DNA from: an uncultured Bacteroidales bacterium
GTDB taxonomy: Bacteria > Bacteroidota > Bacteroidia > Bacteroidales > P3
Direction: 5' to 3'
Assembly: GCA_910586395.1 (NCBI GenBank)
Contig: CAJUFX010000008.1
Span: forward strand, 45,648-109,647
DNA: 64,000 nucleotides
In this document: piece by piece, positions 16,506 through 25,380 of the stretch
Layout of the letters: each line of letters opens with the position of its first letter
Position numbering within the stretch: position 1 is the stretch's first letter
Made by a program: the position numbers and the translations under genes
Notes under the pieces: generated by a model
Database searches by the model: none
Told to the model about the DNA's origin: nothing
The model's input: the letters and a program-made list of their open reading frames with translations, nothing else

Positions 16506-16538
16506 AAAAAAGCCCCGGGCTTTCACCCGAGGCTTTTC
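16506..16538 (-). terminator. Terminator after gcvP and lipoprotein gene
   Basis: Stem AGCCCCGGG (16511-16519) and CCCGAGGCT (16526-16534), one mismatch, followed on the minus strand by six T. It lies 20 bases past the lipoprotein stop. Confidence 0.7.
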
Positions 16539-16557
16539 TCCAAAACACAACCCGAAC

Positions 16558-17007
16558 TCAGTTCAAGTCGGGGAAATTGAAACTCAAATCCTGAGAAGCT
16601 AATAACTTACCATCCTCGCGCGTCATGATGTAAGTGATGTTTCCCGAAACGGACAGATAGCCGGCCCGTTTGTAGATATCGCGCAACTCGTTCTTGTTAA
16701 AAGAGCGCACACGCATATTGAAAACGGTCATGGCTTCCTCGTCGTTCTTCTGCATCGCCTCTTCCACCGTCCGCGCGTCATTGTCGAAATCCTCATATTC
16801 GAACATATCGAGCCGACGCATGTAAGTCATCAACTCACTGAATCCCGTGCCAAGACGCGTAGAATCAATCGGTGCCTCTGCCGTGACTTTGGCATTGGCG
16901 TCCAGCGTAAAGGCATACGAATTGTGCGCCTCGCGTTCGCAGGAGCACAAGCCGGCCGCACCAACCAAGGCGCAGCCGAGCATCATGATTTTAAACAATC
17001 GTTTCAT
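16558..17007 (-). CDS. Small lipoprotein of unknown function
   Basis: 149 residues with a lipoprotein signal (MMLGCALVGAAGLCSC, modified cysteine about residue 23). The mature part is mixed: an acidic helical stretch (EYEDFDNDARTVEEAMQK) and a C-terminal beta region (AGYLSVSGNITYIM). No domain is recognised. It starts 6 bases after the gcvP stop and shares its terminator, but a role in glycine metabolism cannot be inferred from that alone. Confidence 0.75.
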   Translation of the reverse strand: MKRLFKIMMLGCALVGAAGLCSCEREAHNSYAFTLDANAKVTAEAPIDSTRLGTGFSELMTYMRRLDMFEYEDFDNDARTVEEAMQKNDEEAMTVFNMRVRSFNKNELRDIYKRAGYLSVSGNITYIMTREDGKLLASQDLSFNFPDLN

Positions 17008-17013
17008 GGTCTA

Positions 17014-19887
17014 TTATTCGTTTTCAAGCGTGCAACGTAAATTCCGGTCACCGAAAGCGTCGTCCACCTTGCCGCAGGTCGGCCAATACTTGTCTTCGTG
17101 CGGCAACGGGAAAGCGGCCGCCTGACGCGTATAGGGACGCTCCCACGTATCGGCCGCCACAACGTACATCGTATGCGGCGCATTCTTGATCAAGTTGTTC
17201 GCCTTATCGGCCTTGCCGCTCTCGATGTCAGCGATTTCCTGACGGATGGCCACGAACGCATCGACCAAGCGATCCAATTCAGCCAACGGTTCGCTTTCGG
17301 TCGGTTCCACCATCAACGTACCGTGTACCGGGAATGCGACGGTAGGCGCATGGAAGCCATAGTCCATCAGACGTTTGGCGATGTCGCCCACCTGCACGTC
17401 GGCGCTCATGCTGAACGCGTTGCAGTCCAGAATCATCTCGTGCGCGCACATGCCCTGCTTGCCGACATAGAAAATCTTGTAGTGGTCCTTAAGACGCGCT
17501 TTCAGATAGTTGGCGTTCAAGATGGCGTATTCGGTCGCCGATTTCAAGCCTTCGCCGCCCAGCATGCGGACATAACCGTAAGTAATGGGCAGGATGAACG
17601 CGCTGCCGTAAGGCGAAGCCGCCACCGCGCCGCGTTTGGCTTCCTGACCGTCCAAAACATTGACCACCGTATGCGACGGCAGATAGGGCGCCAGATGCTT
17701 GGCCACACCGATCGGGCCTACCCCGGGACCACCGCCGCCGTGAGGCATCGCAAACGTCTTGTGCAGGTTCAGGTGGCATACGTCGGCCCCCATCGTGCCC
17801 GGCGAGGTCAGCCCCACCTGGGCGTTCATGTTCGCACCGTCCATATAGACCTGCGCGCCGCAGCCGTGTACGATGCCGATGATATCCAATATCGCCTCTT
17901 CGAACACGCCGTGCGTGGACGGATAGGTCACCATGAGGCAGGCCACGTTCTGGTTGTGTTCCGCCACCTTGGCCTTGAGGTCTTCCACGTCAATCTCGCC
18001 CTCAACCGTCGATTTGACGACAACGACTTTGAGACCGGCCATAGCCGCCGAAGCCGGGTTCGTACCGTGTGCCGAAGCCGGAATCAGACAGATGTTGCGG
18101 TGGCCTTCGCCATTGGCTTTCTGATAGGCGCGGATGACCGACAGGCCAGCATACTCGCCCGCGGCTCCGGAGTTGGGCTGGAACGAGAGACGCGCGAAGC
18201 CCGTGATTTCGCAGAGGTCTTTCTCCAAGTTGTGAATCATTTCCAACGTACCGGCGGCCTGGTCGGCGGGCACGAACGGGTGCAGGCCGGCGAATTCAGG
18301 CATGCTGAGGCACATCATCTCGGCCGCGGCGTTGAGCTTCATCGTGCAGGAACCGAGCGGAATCATGGCGCGGTTGAGCGAAAGATCCTTGACTTCCAAC
18401 TTTTTCAGATAACGCATCATGTCCGTTTCGGAATGATAACGGTGGAAGACCGGATGCTGCAGATAGGCACTCTGACGCTGCATGGAAGCGGGAATGGCAC
18501 GTTGCGCTTCCTGCGCCGCGGCTTCGGCTTTCACGCTGCCGGCCGCATACGTCTTGCCGGCCGCCGTGGCCAAAACCCCGAGTATCGCCTCCACATCGGC
18601 GATAGACGTCGTTTCGTCCAGACTGATGCCGATATGGGTCGCATCCGCGTAATGGAAATTGATTTCAGCCGCCAAGGCCGCCTTGCGCACGCCCTCCATC
18701 GCCACGCCGGCCGGCAACGCGAGGTACAGCGTATCGAAATAAGCCTTGTTCTCCTGCGCGTAGCCGAAAGCCGCCGCCCCTACGGCCAAAGAAGCCGTCA
18801 GGTTGTGTACGTCTTCGGCTATGGCTTTCAGGCCGCAGGGGCCGTGCCATACCGCATACATGGCCGTCATCGTGGCCATCAGGGCCTGTGCCGTGCAGAT
18901 GTTGGACGTCGCCTTGTCGCGCTTGATATGCTGTTCGCGCGTCTGCAACGCGAGACGGTAAGCCTTGTTGCCCTGCGCATCGACGGTCAGACCGATGATA
19001 CGGCCCGGAATCTGACGCTTGAAATCGTCCTTGCAGGCGAAAAAGCCGGCCGACGGCCCGCCGAAGCCCATCGGCAAACCGAAACGTTGGTTGCTGCCCA
19101 GCACGCAGTCGGCGCCCCATACGCCCGGTTCCTTCAAGAGCGTGAGGGCGAGCAGGTCGGAGGCCACGGCCACGAGACAGTTGTTCGCGTGCGCCTTGGC
19201 GATGAAATCCGTATAGTCGCGCGCCTCGCCGTGGCGGTCGATATGCTGCACGATCGCGCCATAGACATCGGGCGTGAACGCCAGTTCCTCTTCCTTGCCG
19301 ATGACGAGCTTGATGCCCAGCCATTCGGCCCGCGTCTTGATGACGTCTATCGTCTGCGGATAGAGGCGTTCGGACACGAAGAACGTCCGCGCGTCGGCCT
19401 TCTGCTGTTCACGGCTGCGCGCGTTGTAGAACATCATCATGGCTTCGGCCGCAGCCGTGGCCTCGTCCAAAAGCGACGCGTTGGTCAGCGGCATGCCGGT
19501 CAAATCCACGATCATGGTCTGGAACACCATCAAGGCTTCGAGACGGCCTTGCGAAATCTCGGCCTGATACGGCGTATAAGACGTGTACCAACCCGGATTC
19601 TCCAGAATGTTGCGTTGGATGACGGCCGGCGTAATCGTATTGTAGTAACCCTGACCGATATAGGTCTTGAAAGCCTTGTTTTTCTGTCCCAGGCTGCGCA
19701 AATGGTTCAGATATTCGTACTCGTTCATACCTGCGGGCAGGTTCAGCGGCTTTTTAAGGCGTATGGCGGCCGGCACCGTCTTTTCTATCAGTTCATCCAT
19801 AGACGATACGCCTATGTTTTTCAGCATTTTTGCCGTTTCTTCGGCATTTGGCCCGTTGTGACGACAGGCGAAATTATTGCTCAACAT
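17014..19887 (-). CDS. gcvP: Glycine dehydrogenase (decarboxylating), P-protein
   Basis: PLP-dependent P-protein of the glycine cleavage system; it decarboxylates glycine and passes the aminomethyl group to the lipoyl H-protein. The 957 residues correspond to the full-length fused form. Visible features are the start NNFACRHNGPNAEE typical of the family, NSGAAGEYAGL, and the PLP-binding lysine in HLNLHKTFAMPHGGGGPG in the second half. gcvT and gcvH are not in the window. No glycine riboswitch is seen upstream. The recurring palindrome GGGTCACCC lies 64 bases before the start. Confidence 0.96.
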   Translation of the reverse strand: MLSNNFACRHNGPNAEETAKMLKNIGVSSMDELIEKTVPAAIRLKKPLNLPAGMNEYEYLNHLRSLGQKNKAFKTYIGQGYYNTITPAVIQRNILENPGWYTSYTPYQAEISQGRLEALMVFQTMIVDLTGMPLTNASLLDEATAAAEAMMMFYNARSREQQKADARTFFVSERLYPQTIDVIKTRAEWLGIKLVIGKEEELAFTPDVYGAIVQHIDRHGEARDYTDFIAKAHANNCLVAVASDLLALTLLKEPGVWGADCVLGSNQRFGLPMGFGGPSAGFFACKDDFKRQIPGRIIGLTVDAQGNKAYRLALQTREQHIKRDKATSNICTAQALMATMTAMYAVWHGPCGLKAIAEDVHNLTASLAVGAAAFGYAQENKAYFDTLYLALPAGVAMEGVRKAALAAEINFHYADATHIGISLDETTSIADVEAILGVLATAAGKTYAAGSVKAEAAAQEAQRAIPASMQRQSAYLQHPVFHRYHSETDMMRYLKKLEVKDLSLNRAMIPLGSCTMKLNAAAEMMCLSMPEFAGLHPFVPADQAAGTLEMIHNLEKDLCEITGFARLSFQPNSGAAGEYAGLSVIRAYQKANGEGHRNICLIPASAHGTNPASAAMAGLKVVVVKSTVEGEIDVEDLKAKVAEHNQNVACLMVTYPSTHGVFEEAILDIIGIVHGCGAQVYMDGANMNAQVGLTSPGTMGADVCHLNLHKTFAMPHGGGGPGVGPIGVAKHLAPYLPSHTVVNVLDGQEAKRGAVAASPYGSAFILPITYGYVRMLGGEGLKSATEYAILNANYLKARLKDHYKIFYVGKQGMCAHEMILDCNAFSMSADVQVGDIAKRLMDYGFHAPTVAFPVHGTLMVEPTESEPLAELDRLVDAFVAIRQEIADIESGKADKANNLIKNAPHTMYVVAADTWERPYTRQAAAFPLPHEDKYWPTCGKVDDAFGDRNLRCTLENE

Positions 19888-19950
19888 ATCTTTTAGGTTT
19901 TATTTATCTTATCGTTTTCATATTCCGTCGTGATCCGACCATCTGGCGTC

Positions 19951-19959
19951 GGGTCACCC
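19951..19959. repeat. Recurring palindrome GGGTCACCC upstream of gcvP
   Basis: Inverted copy of the element before cysS; CGTCGGGTCACCCGT (19950-19964 region) is the complement of the shared 15-mer. It lies in the 87-base gap between gcvP and the rhomboid gene. Confidence 0.5.
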
Positions 19960-19974
19960 GTACCCTTATCTATT

Positions 19975-20664
19975 TCATTCACGTATGCGGCTTCCATGCT
20001 TCCGCCAATATAAAATCAGGCCGATGCCGAACAGCATGCCGCCCAGATGCGCGAAATGCGCCACCCCGTCGGCCGTGCCGCCTATACCGGCCACCAATTC
20101 CAGCAGACCGTAGATGATAACGAACCATTTGGCCCGTATCGGGAACAGGAAATAAAGGTATATCGGCATATTGGGAAAACACATGCCGAAGGCCAGCAGG
20201 ATGCCGAAAACCGCGCCCGACGCCCCGATGGTCACGATGTGGTTGACGTACTGCGCCACGGCGGCCGCCGGATAAGCGGCATAGGTAAAATACACGTCCA
20301 ACCCGACCACCAGTGTCTGCATCAATCCGGCTCCTACCCCCGTCACCATGTAGTAAAACAGAAAACGCCGGCTCCCCCAAAGGTTTTCAAGCGCATTTCC
20401 GAACATCCACAGCGCAAACATGTTGAAAAACAAGTGCGAAAAACTGCCGTGCATGAACATATACGTAATGTACTGCCACCAGTGGAAATCGACGGCCGAC
20501 AGGTAATGCAAGCCCAGATAACGGCTCAGATCTATGCCGCGCGCCCCCAGCGTCATGTCGGCCAAATAGAACAGCACGTTGATGATCAGCAGGTTCTTGA
20601 TGATTGGCGGCAGAAACTGAAAGCCCCGCACCCGGTAATTCTCATTATTGTTGTAGGTCTCCAT
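19975..20664 (-). CDS. Rhomboid family intramembrane serine protease
   Basis: 229 residues with six predicted membrane segments. The catalytic serine is S149 in IGASGAVFG and the catalytic histidine H206 in VAHFAHLGGMLFG; HGSFSHLFFNMFALWMFG (residues 72-89) is the conserved TM2 signature. The enzyme cuts membrane proteins within or near their membrane segments; the target is unknown. It follows mutL by 15 bases on the same strand and is probably co-transcribed with it. Confidence 0.93.
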   Translation of the reverse strand: METYNNNENYRVRGFQFLPPIIKNLLIINVLFYLADMTLGARGIDLSRYLGLHYLSAVDFHWWQYITYMFMHGSFSHLFFNMFALWMFGNALENLWGSRRFLFYYMVTGVGAGLMQTLVVGLDVYFTYAAYPAAAVAQYVNHIVTIGASGAVFGILLAFGMCFPNMPIYLYFLFPIRAKWFVIIYGLLELVAGIGGTADGVAHFAHLGGMLFGIGLILYWRKHGSRIRE

Positions 20665-20679
20665 ATCTATTCCCTCTTG

Positions 20680-22665
20680 CTATTTACCACTTTTGAACGC
20701 CTGTCTGATATCCGCCTCCGGCATAATCCAATACGTGCGCCGGCCGCTCGGCGACCAATGCGGACAAGAAGAGGCAAAGAGGTCGTTGATCAGGCTCGTC
20801 ATCTCCTCGCGTCCCAGCACCTGTCCGTGCTTGACGGATGTCTGACGCGCCAAGGCCGCCGCCACATTGTCCTCCTGCCGTCCCCTCACGGTCATCATCT
20901 TGCCGATATAGTCGTCCACCGTATTTTCAATAAGCGACGCGATGTTTTCTTCCTGCGTCTGAGCCGGCGCGGCATTGACAATGAACGAACCGCCACCCAC
21001 CCATTCTATCTCCCAGCCCCACAAAGCCAGTTTTTCGCGTATGTCCTTGAGCACTTCGCTTTGAGAAGGCGACAGCCGGACAGTCTGCGGGAACAACAGC
21101 CGCTGCGCCACCTGACTTTCGTTCTGTTGCTTGTTTTTCAAATAGCGTTCGTATATGATGCGCTCGGAAGCCGCCTGCTGATCGACGAACAGCAAGCCCG
21201 ACTTCATCGTCGTGACGATATAAGTCAACGCGAACTGCATGAACTTGTTGCCCAAATCACTTTCAGCCGCCAACGCTTCCGCCGACAGACGCACCGCCCC
21301 TCCCGGTTCGGCGTTTATTTTGGACATGCGGCTGGTGCCGACCGTCATTTCGGAACGGGTCGGACGCCCCTGAACGGGCAGAGCCGCATCGGCCGAATCG
21401 GGAGAAACAGCCGGAAGCGCCTCGTCGCCCGCCGACACGCCGCCTGAAGCCGGTTTGGCCGAAAACGTCTCTTTATAGAATTGCAACTGTGCCTGCAACG
21501 TATCCCCACGCCGCACGTCCGACGCATAGGAGGGCTTCTTGCCGCCCTGTTTATAAGCCACGGCAAACGGATCGTAATCCGGGTCGAGGTTCAGACGCGG
21601 CGGTTCCGGAAAGCCAAGCGGCTTGCGCGAAGGCACCACCACGTCGTTTTCGTTTTCGAAATCCAGCGTCGGCGCGAGTTGGGTCACGCCTATCGCATGC
21701 TTGACCACCGAAAGCAATACGCCGTAAATCAGTTTCTCGTCATCGAAACGTATCTCGGTCTTGGTCGGATGGATATTGACATCTATCGTGTCGGGTTTGA
21801 CCGTCAACCTCAGGAAATAAGCCGGATAATTCTTTTCCGGCACCAACTGCCGGTAGGCCGTCTCTATGGCGTGGCTCAGGCCGAGATGCTTGACATAGCG
21901 CGTATTGACAAAAAGATACTGCTTGCTACGGTTGCGCGTTGTGTATTCAGGCGTGCAGATAAAGCCATCCACGTCTATGCCGCCGGCCGACTCGTGCACG
22001 CGCACGAGCCGCTGCTCGAACGCCCGCCCCATGAGTTGCACGACGCGTTGCCGGAACGAACCCGCATCCAGTCGGTACACCGGCTTGTCGTCGCGCGTGA
22101 GCCGCCATTTGATTTCGGGATGCGCCATGGCCACGCGCACGAATTCCTCCTCGATGTAGCGATACTCCACTTCGTCGGTCTTGAGGAACTGCCGCCGCGC
22201 CGGCGTATTGAAATAGATGTTCTTGACACTAATCTGCGTACCGTTCGGGCAGGTACAAGCCTGCACGGGCGTCTGTTTCTCGCCCTCCGTGCACACGAGA
22301 CTGCCGGTCTCGTCCCCGGCGCGTTTTGTCTTGAGCTCCACTTGAGCCACGGCCGCAATCGAAGCCAGGGCCTCGCCGCGGAACCCCATCGTTTTGAGCG
22401 TATATAGGTCGTCGGCTTCCCGTATCTTGGATGTCGCGTGCCGCAGGAAGCATTTTCCGGCGTCTTCGGCCGACATGCCGCAACCGTTATCTATAACCTG
22501 AATGAGCGTCTTGCCGGCATCGCGCACCAGCAGATGGATGTCGTCCGCCCCCGCGTCCACGGCGTTCTCCAACAGTTCCTTGACCGCGGAGGCCGGCCGG
22601 TTCACGACCTCGCCCGCCGCAATTTGATTGGCCACATGTTCCGGTAGTAACTGTATCAGGCTCAT
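20680..22665 (-). CDS. mutL: DNA mismatch repair protein MutL
   Basis: 661 residues. The N-terminal GHKL ATPase shows ELLENAVDAGAD, VIDNGCGMSAED and GFRGEALASIAAV; the middle transducer domain follows to about residue 330, then a low-complexity linker and the C-terminal dimerisation domain. In the C-terminal domain the place of the endonuclease motif DQHA-x2-E-x4-E reads FVDQQAASERIIYER, with glutamine instead of histidine. It couples mismatch recognition by MutS to strand removal. It sits between a small membrane protein and the rhomboid gene, all on the minus strand with short gaps. Confidence 0.96.
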   Translation of the reverse strand: MSLIQLLPEHVANQIAAGEVVNRPASAVKELLENAVDAGADDIHLLVRDAGKTLIQVIDNGCGMSAEDAGKCFLRHATSKIREADDLYTLKTMGFRGEALASIAAVAQVELKTKRAGDETGSLVCTEGEKQTPVQACTCPNGTQISVKNIYFNTPARRQFLKTDEVEYRYIEEEFVRVAMAHPEIKWRLTRDDKPVYRLDAGSFRQRVVQLMGRAFEQRLVRVHESAGGIDVDGFICTPEYTTRNRSKQYLFVNTRYVKHLGLSHAIETAYRQLVPEKNYPAYFLRLTVKPDTIDVNIHPTKTEIRFDDEKLIYGVLLSVVKHAIGVTQLAPTLDFENENDVVVPSRKPLGFPEPPRLNLDPDYDPFAVAYKQGGKKPSYASDVRRGDTLQAQLQFYKETFSAKPASGGVSAGDEALPAVSPDSADAALPVQGRPTRSEMTVGTSRMSKINAEPGGAVRLSAEALAAESDLGNKFMQFALTYIVTTMKSGLLFVDQQAASERIIYERYLKNKQQNESQVAQRLLFPQTVRLSPSQSEVLKDIREKLALWGWEIEWVGGGSFIVNAAPAQTQEENIASLIENTVDDYIGKMMTVRGRQEDNVAAALARQTSVKHGQVLGREEMTSLINDLFASSCPHWSPSGRRTYWIMPEADIRQAFKSGK

Positions 22666-22695
22666 GGAATCGGATAGGCGAATTTGAATGATGGA

Positions 22696-23010
22696 TTAAA
22701 GAATGAAAAACAACAACATCGCGACCAAGCCGATGGCGATGAACAAGCCGCGGCGCGTCAAAAGCCCTTTAGTCTTGCGTTGCGGCCGCTGCGTCTGAAA
22801 CCCGTAACGCATGCGCGCCTCCCGCTCGGCCCTTGCGTTGCCGGCGGAAGCCGCCGAACCGGCCGTTTCCCCGTTGGCGGCTTCGTTTTCAGCCGCGTAT
22901 TTCTTTTTCAGCAGGTCCAAACGCTCCTGTTCCTCGTTGTAGAAACGCGGTTTGTATTCGAACGTCCGCCTCGGACGTGTTTGAAAGAAATTCGGCAAAA
23001 ACAGCCCCAT
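22696..23010 (-). CDS. Small single-pass membrane protein upstream of mutL
   Basis: 104 residues: a charged N-terminal part (RRTFEYKPRFYNEEQERLDLL), an alanine-rich linker, and a C-terminal membrane segment GLFIAIGLVAMLLFFIL. The topology is that of a tail-anchored protein. Similar short proteins are often found before mutL in Bacteroidales, but no function is known. The stop is 30 bases before the mutL start. Confidence 0.75.
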   Translation of the reverse strand: MGLFLPNFFQTRPRRTFEYKPRFYNEEQERLDLLKKKYAAENEAANGETAGSAASAGNARAEREARMRYGFQTQRPQRKTKGLLTRRGLFIAIGLVAMLLFFIL

Positions 23011-23114
23011 ATCGCTTGGCTTTTAATCGGTTTGGCAAGTCCGGCGGGTTTGTCGGAGGCGGAGGCGCAGGGGCGGCCATGACACCAAGACCGGGCTTGG
23101 TTCACACGCTCCCA

Positions 23115-23174
23115 CATCGGGCTTCGCTCTCCCTCATCGGGCTTCGCACTCCATCATCAGGCTTCGCGCCCGGA
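23115..23174. repeat. Three tandem copies of a 20-base unit in the mutL operon leader
   Basis: Units at 23115-23134, 23135-23154 and 23155-23174 share CATCGGGCTTCGC with a variable end. On the minus strand they lie in the leader between the promoter at 23205 and the gene start at 23010. Confidence 0.65.
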
Positions 23175-23204
23175 TGTCAGGTACACCTGAATACCGCCAA
23201 ACGG

Positions 23205-23235
23205 CAAAGTTACGTTTTTTTTGATTTTTTTGAAA
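23205..23235 (-). promoter_or_regulatory. Promoter for the mutL operon
   Basis: Minus-strand TAACTTTG (23205-23212), 19-base spacer, TTTC in the -33 position. The predicted leader is nearly 190 bases and includes the triple repeat. Confidence 0.5.
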
Positions 23236-23294
23236 GACGGATTTCTCCACCCTCTCCCTGATTTTCCCCCACACTCCACAATGGCGAAATCGTC

Positions 23295-23603
23295 ATGCCC
23301 GAAATTCCAGTTCAAACCCCACCAAATCGAAAACGGCCTCTCTTTAATAAAAGAATAAACCCAATCAAAACCAACATCTTATCAAAAAGCAAAACAATTC
23401 AAAATTTTATCGGATCCACACCTTACGAATCCACGGAAACTTTCGATATCCGGGGTTTGACGTTCAACAATTCGGGTAACGTACAGATTGAGGTGAGTTG
23501 CGAAAAGGCGGGATATATTCCCCAGCGCCGCCGGTTCAAGCTCCGTCAGGTCATCGAGCAGAAAGAAATCTCAACCAAATTCAATCTAATTAAGGAAGAA
23601 TAG
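23295..23603 (+). CDS. Possible gene remnant, C-terminal fragment
   Basis: A 102-codon frame. The first half looks like translated noncoding sequence, but the second half (FDIRGLTFNNSGNVQIEV, then CEKAGYIPQRRRFKLRQV) reads like a real beta-type domain, similar in style to carboxypeptidase-regulatory-like modules of exported proteins. A well-formed terminator follows at once. I take it as the 3' remnant of a lost gene; an intact small gene is less likely. Confidence 0.35.
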   Translation: MPEIPVQTPPNRKRPLFNKRINPIKTNILSKSKTIQNFIGSTPYESTETFDIRGLTFNNSGNVQIEVSCEKAGYIPQRRRFKLRQVIEQKEISTKFNLIKEE

Positions 23604-23625
23604 AACCCAATAACATCCAATAGAA

Positions 23626-23666
23626 AGAGGCATAAACTTCAAATCCAGTTTACGCCTCTGTTTTTT
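23626..23666 (+). terminator. Terminator after the gene remnant
   Basis: Imperfect 13-bp stem, AGAGGCATAAACT (23626-23638) with AGTTTACGCCTCT (23647-23659), followed by GTTTTTT. Confidence 0.7.
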
Positions 23667-23827
23667 GACCGTCCGAAATCCTACGTGTTATGACAACATC
23701 CCACAAGGATACAAGATACCGCTGATAGCCCAGAATCTTTTCATCTTAATGGATAATCACTTAATAAAAACGCCCCTCCTCAATAACCCGGTATTGGAAA
23801 AACGGCAGAATAATGCTATTTTTGCCA

Positions 23828-23894
23828 TAGAAAAAAGACAAAAAAAACGGCAATACAACCCTGTTTTCACCTTAGAAAAAAGACAAAAAAAACG
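23828..23894. repeat. 22-base direct repeat before the DUF4143 ATPase gene
   Basis: TAGAAAAAAGACAAAAAAAA plus CG occurs exactly at 23828-23849 and 23873-23894, a period of 45 bases. A weaker third copy is near 23795. A lysine-rich frame of 55 codons (23749-23916) spans it with EKRQKKR repeated in phase; I do not call it a gene. Confidence 0.55.
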
Positions 23895-23929
23895 ACACAA
23901 GAATAAAAATAATTGAAAATCATATTGCC

Positions 23930-25273
23930 ATGATAAAACGAAAAATAGACAACTATATCAAACAATATTACAAAAATTCCAAAAACGCTCTCCTGATTAC
24001 CGGTGCGCGACAGATTGGCAAGACATACTCCATCCGGAGGTTCGGTCAATCTTTCAAACATTTCATCGAAATCAACTTCGTGGAACAACCCGATGCCGTC
24101 AAGATATTCGACCATGCGAAAAACAGTCAGGACATTCTACTCCGCCTGTCGGCCCTAACCGCCACACCGCTTGTCAAAGACGAGACGCTTATCTTTTTTG
24201 ACGAAGTGCAACGGTGCCCGGACCTCGTTACGGCCATTAAATTCTTAGTGGACGAAGGTTCGTACCGCTATATCCTGAGCGGGTCGCTATTGGGCGTCGA
24301 ATTGAAAGACCTGCGCTCGGAACCGGTCGGTTACTTGGGAATCAAAGACATGTACCCGCTCGACTTCGAAGAGTTTATCTCCGCCATAGGCATCAAGCCC
24401 GCGATTATAGAGGCTTTACGCGAAGCCTGGCGGAATCGTACCCCCGTCGATGCGTTCGTTCATGACAAACTCATGGAATTGTTCCGGCTCTACCTCGTGG
24501 TAGGCGGCATGCCGGCCGCCGTCGATCAATATATCAAAAGCAATAACCTGCAAAACGTGCTGACGGTACAACAAGATATAATCCGTCTGTACAAACGTGA
24601 CATTGCCCAATACGACCCCGACAACAAGCTCTATATCGGAGAAATCTTCAATCTGATCCCCCCCGAATTAAACGCCAAAAACAAACGGTTCATACTGAAA
24701 CGGCTGAACGAAAATGCGAAATTCAACCGCATACAGAACAGTTTTCTTTGGCTGGCCCATGCGGGCGTCGCTCTCCCGGTTTACAACGTCGAAGAGCCTA
24801 AAACACCGTTATTGCTCGCACGCTCACGCAATCTGTTCAAACTCTTCCTCAATGACATCGGCCTGTTGGCCAGCCAATACGCCGAAGGCATCCAACTGCG
24901 GATTATCAGCGGCGACAAAGCCATCAACTTCGGGGCCATTTACGAAAACGCCGTGGCGCAGGAATTGGTGGCGCACGGTATTACCCCTTACTTTTATAAC
25001 AATAAGAAACGGGGGGAGTTGGATTTCGTCATTGAATTGAACAACCGGATTTTGCCCATAGAAGTGAAATCCGGAAAAGATTACGAGACCCACCGCGCGC
25101 TGTCCAACTTATTGACATGCCCCGAATACCACATACAGGAAGCCATCGTTTTCAACAACGGGAACCTGCGGAGGGACGGCAAGGTGGTCTATGCGCCTGT
25201 CTATATGACGATGTTCCTTGAAAAGGGTAACAATGCGCCTACTTATTATAAAGTGGATTTGACAGGTTTATAA
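23930..25273 (+). CDS. AAA-type ATPase with DUF4143 nuclease-like domain
   Basis: 447 residues. The N-terminal AAA domain has Walker A GARQIGKT (25-32), Walker B TLIFFDEVQRC near residue 90, and a sensor region YILSGSLLGVELKDLRS. The C-terminal DUF4143 part has GELDFVIELNNRILPIEVKSG, a PD-(D/E)xK-like pattern with D, E and K in place. Such ATPases are common, variable and often multi-copy in Bacteroidales genomes; the role is unknown, with ideas ranging from defence to DNA transactions. The gene stands alone on the plus strand between a repeat-rich spacer and the EF-G2 gene. Confidence 0.88.
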   Translation: MIKRKIDNYIKQYYKNSKNALLITGARQIGKTYSIRRFGQSFKHFIEINFVEQPDAVKIFDHAKNSQDILLRLSALTATPLVKDETLIFFDEVQRCPDLVTAIKFLVDEGSYRYILSGSLLGVELKDLRSEPVGYLGIKDMYPLDFEEFISAIGIKPAIIEALREAWRNRTPVDAFVHDKLMELFRLYLVVGGMPAAVDQYIKSNNLQNVLTVQQDIIRLYKRDIAQYDPDNKLYIGEIFNLIPPELNAKNKRFILKRLNENAKFNRIQNSFLWLAHAGVALPVYNVEEPKTPLLLARSRNLFKLFLNDIGLLASQYAEGIQLRIISGDKAINFGAIYENAVAQELVAHGITPYFYNNKKRGELDFVIELNNRILPIEVKSGKDYETHRALSNLLTCPEYHIQEAIVFNNGNLRRDGKVVYAPVYMTMFLEKGNNAPTYYKVDLTGL

Positions 25274-25380
25274 ATAATTTTTACAGGTATTTCCTCTTGG
25301 ATGCCGGCGCGTATCGTTTTTTTCGTATCTTTATAAGACCATAACTCAAAAACAATTTATGAATTAAAAATCACATCATT

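Noticed and set aside
17098..19896. Open plus-strand frame of over 900 codons opposite gcvP
   Set aside because: Antisense shadow caused by codon bias; the gcvP product matches its family throughout.
19888..19974. Glycine riboswitch before gcvP
   Set aside because: The gap is only 87 bases and none of the conserved glycine aptamer sequence is visible.
23115..23174. CRISPR array
   Set aside because: Three direct 20-base units without spacers and without cas genes; it is a plain tandem repeat.
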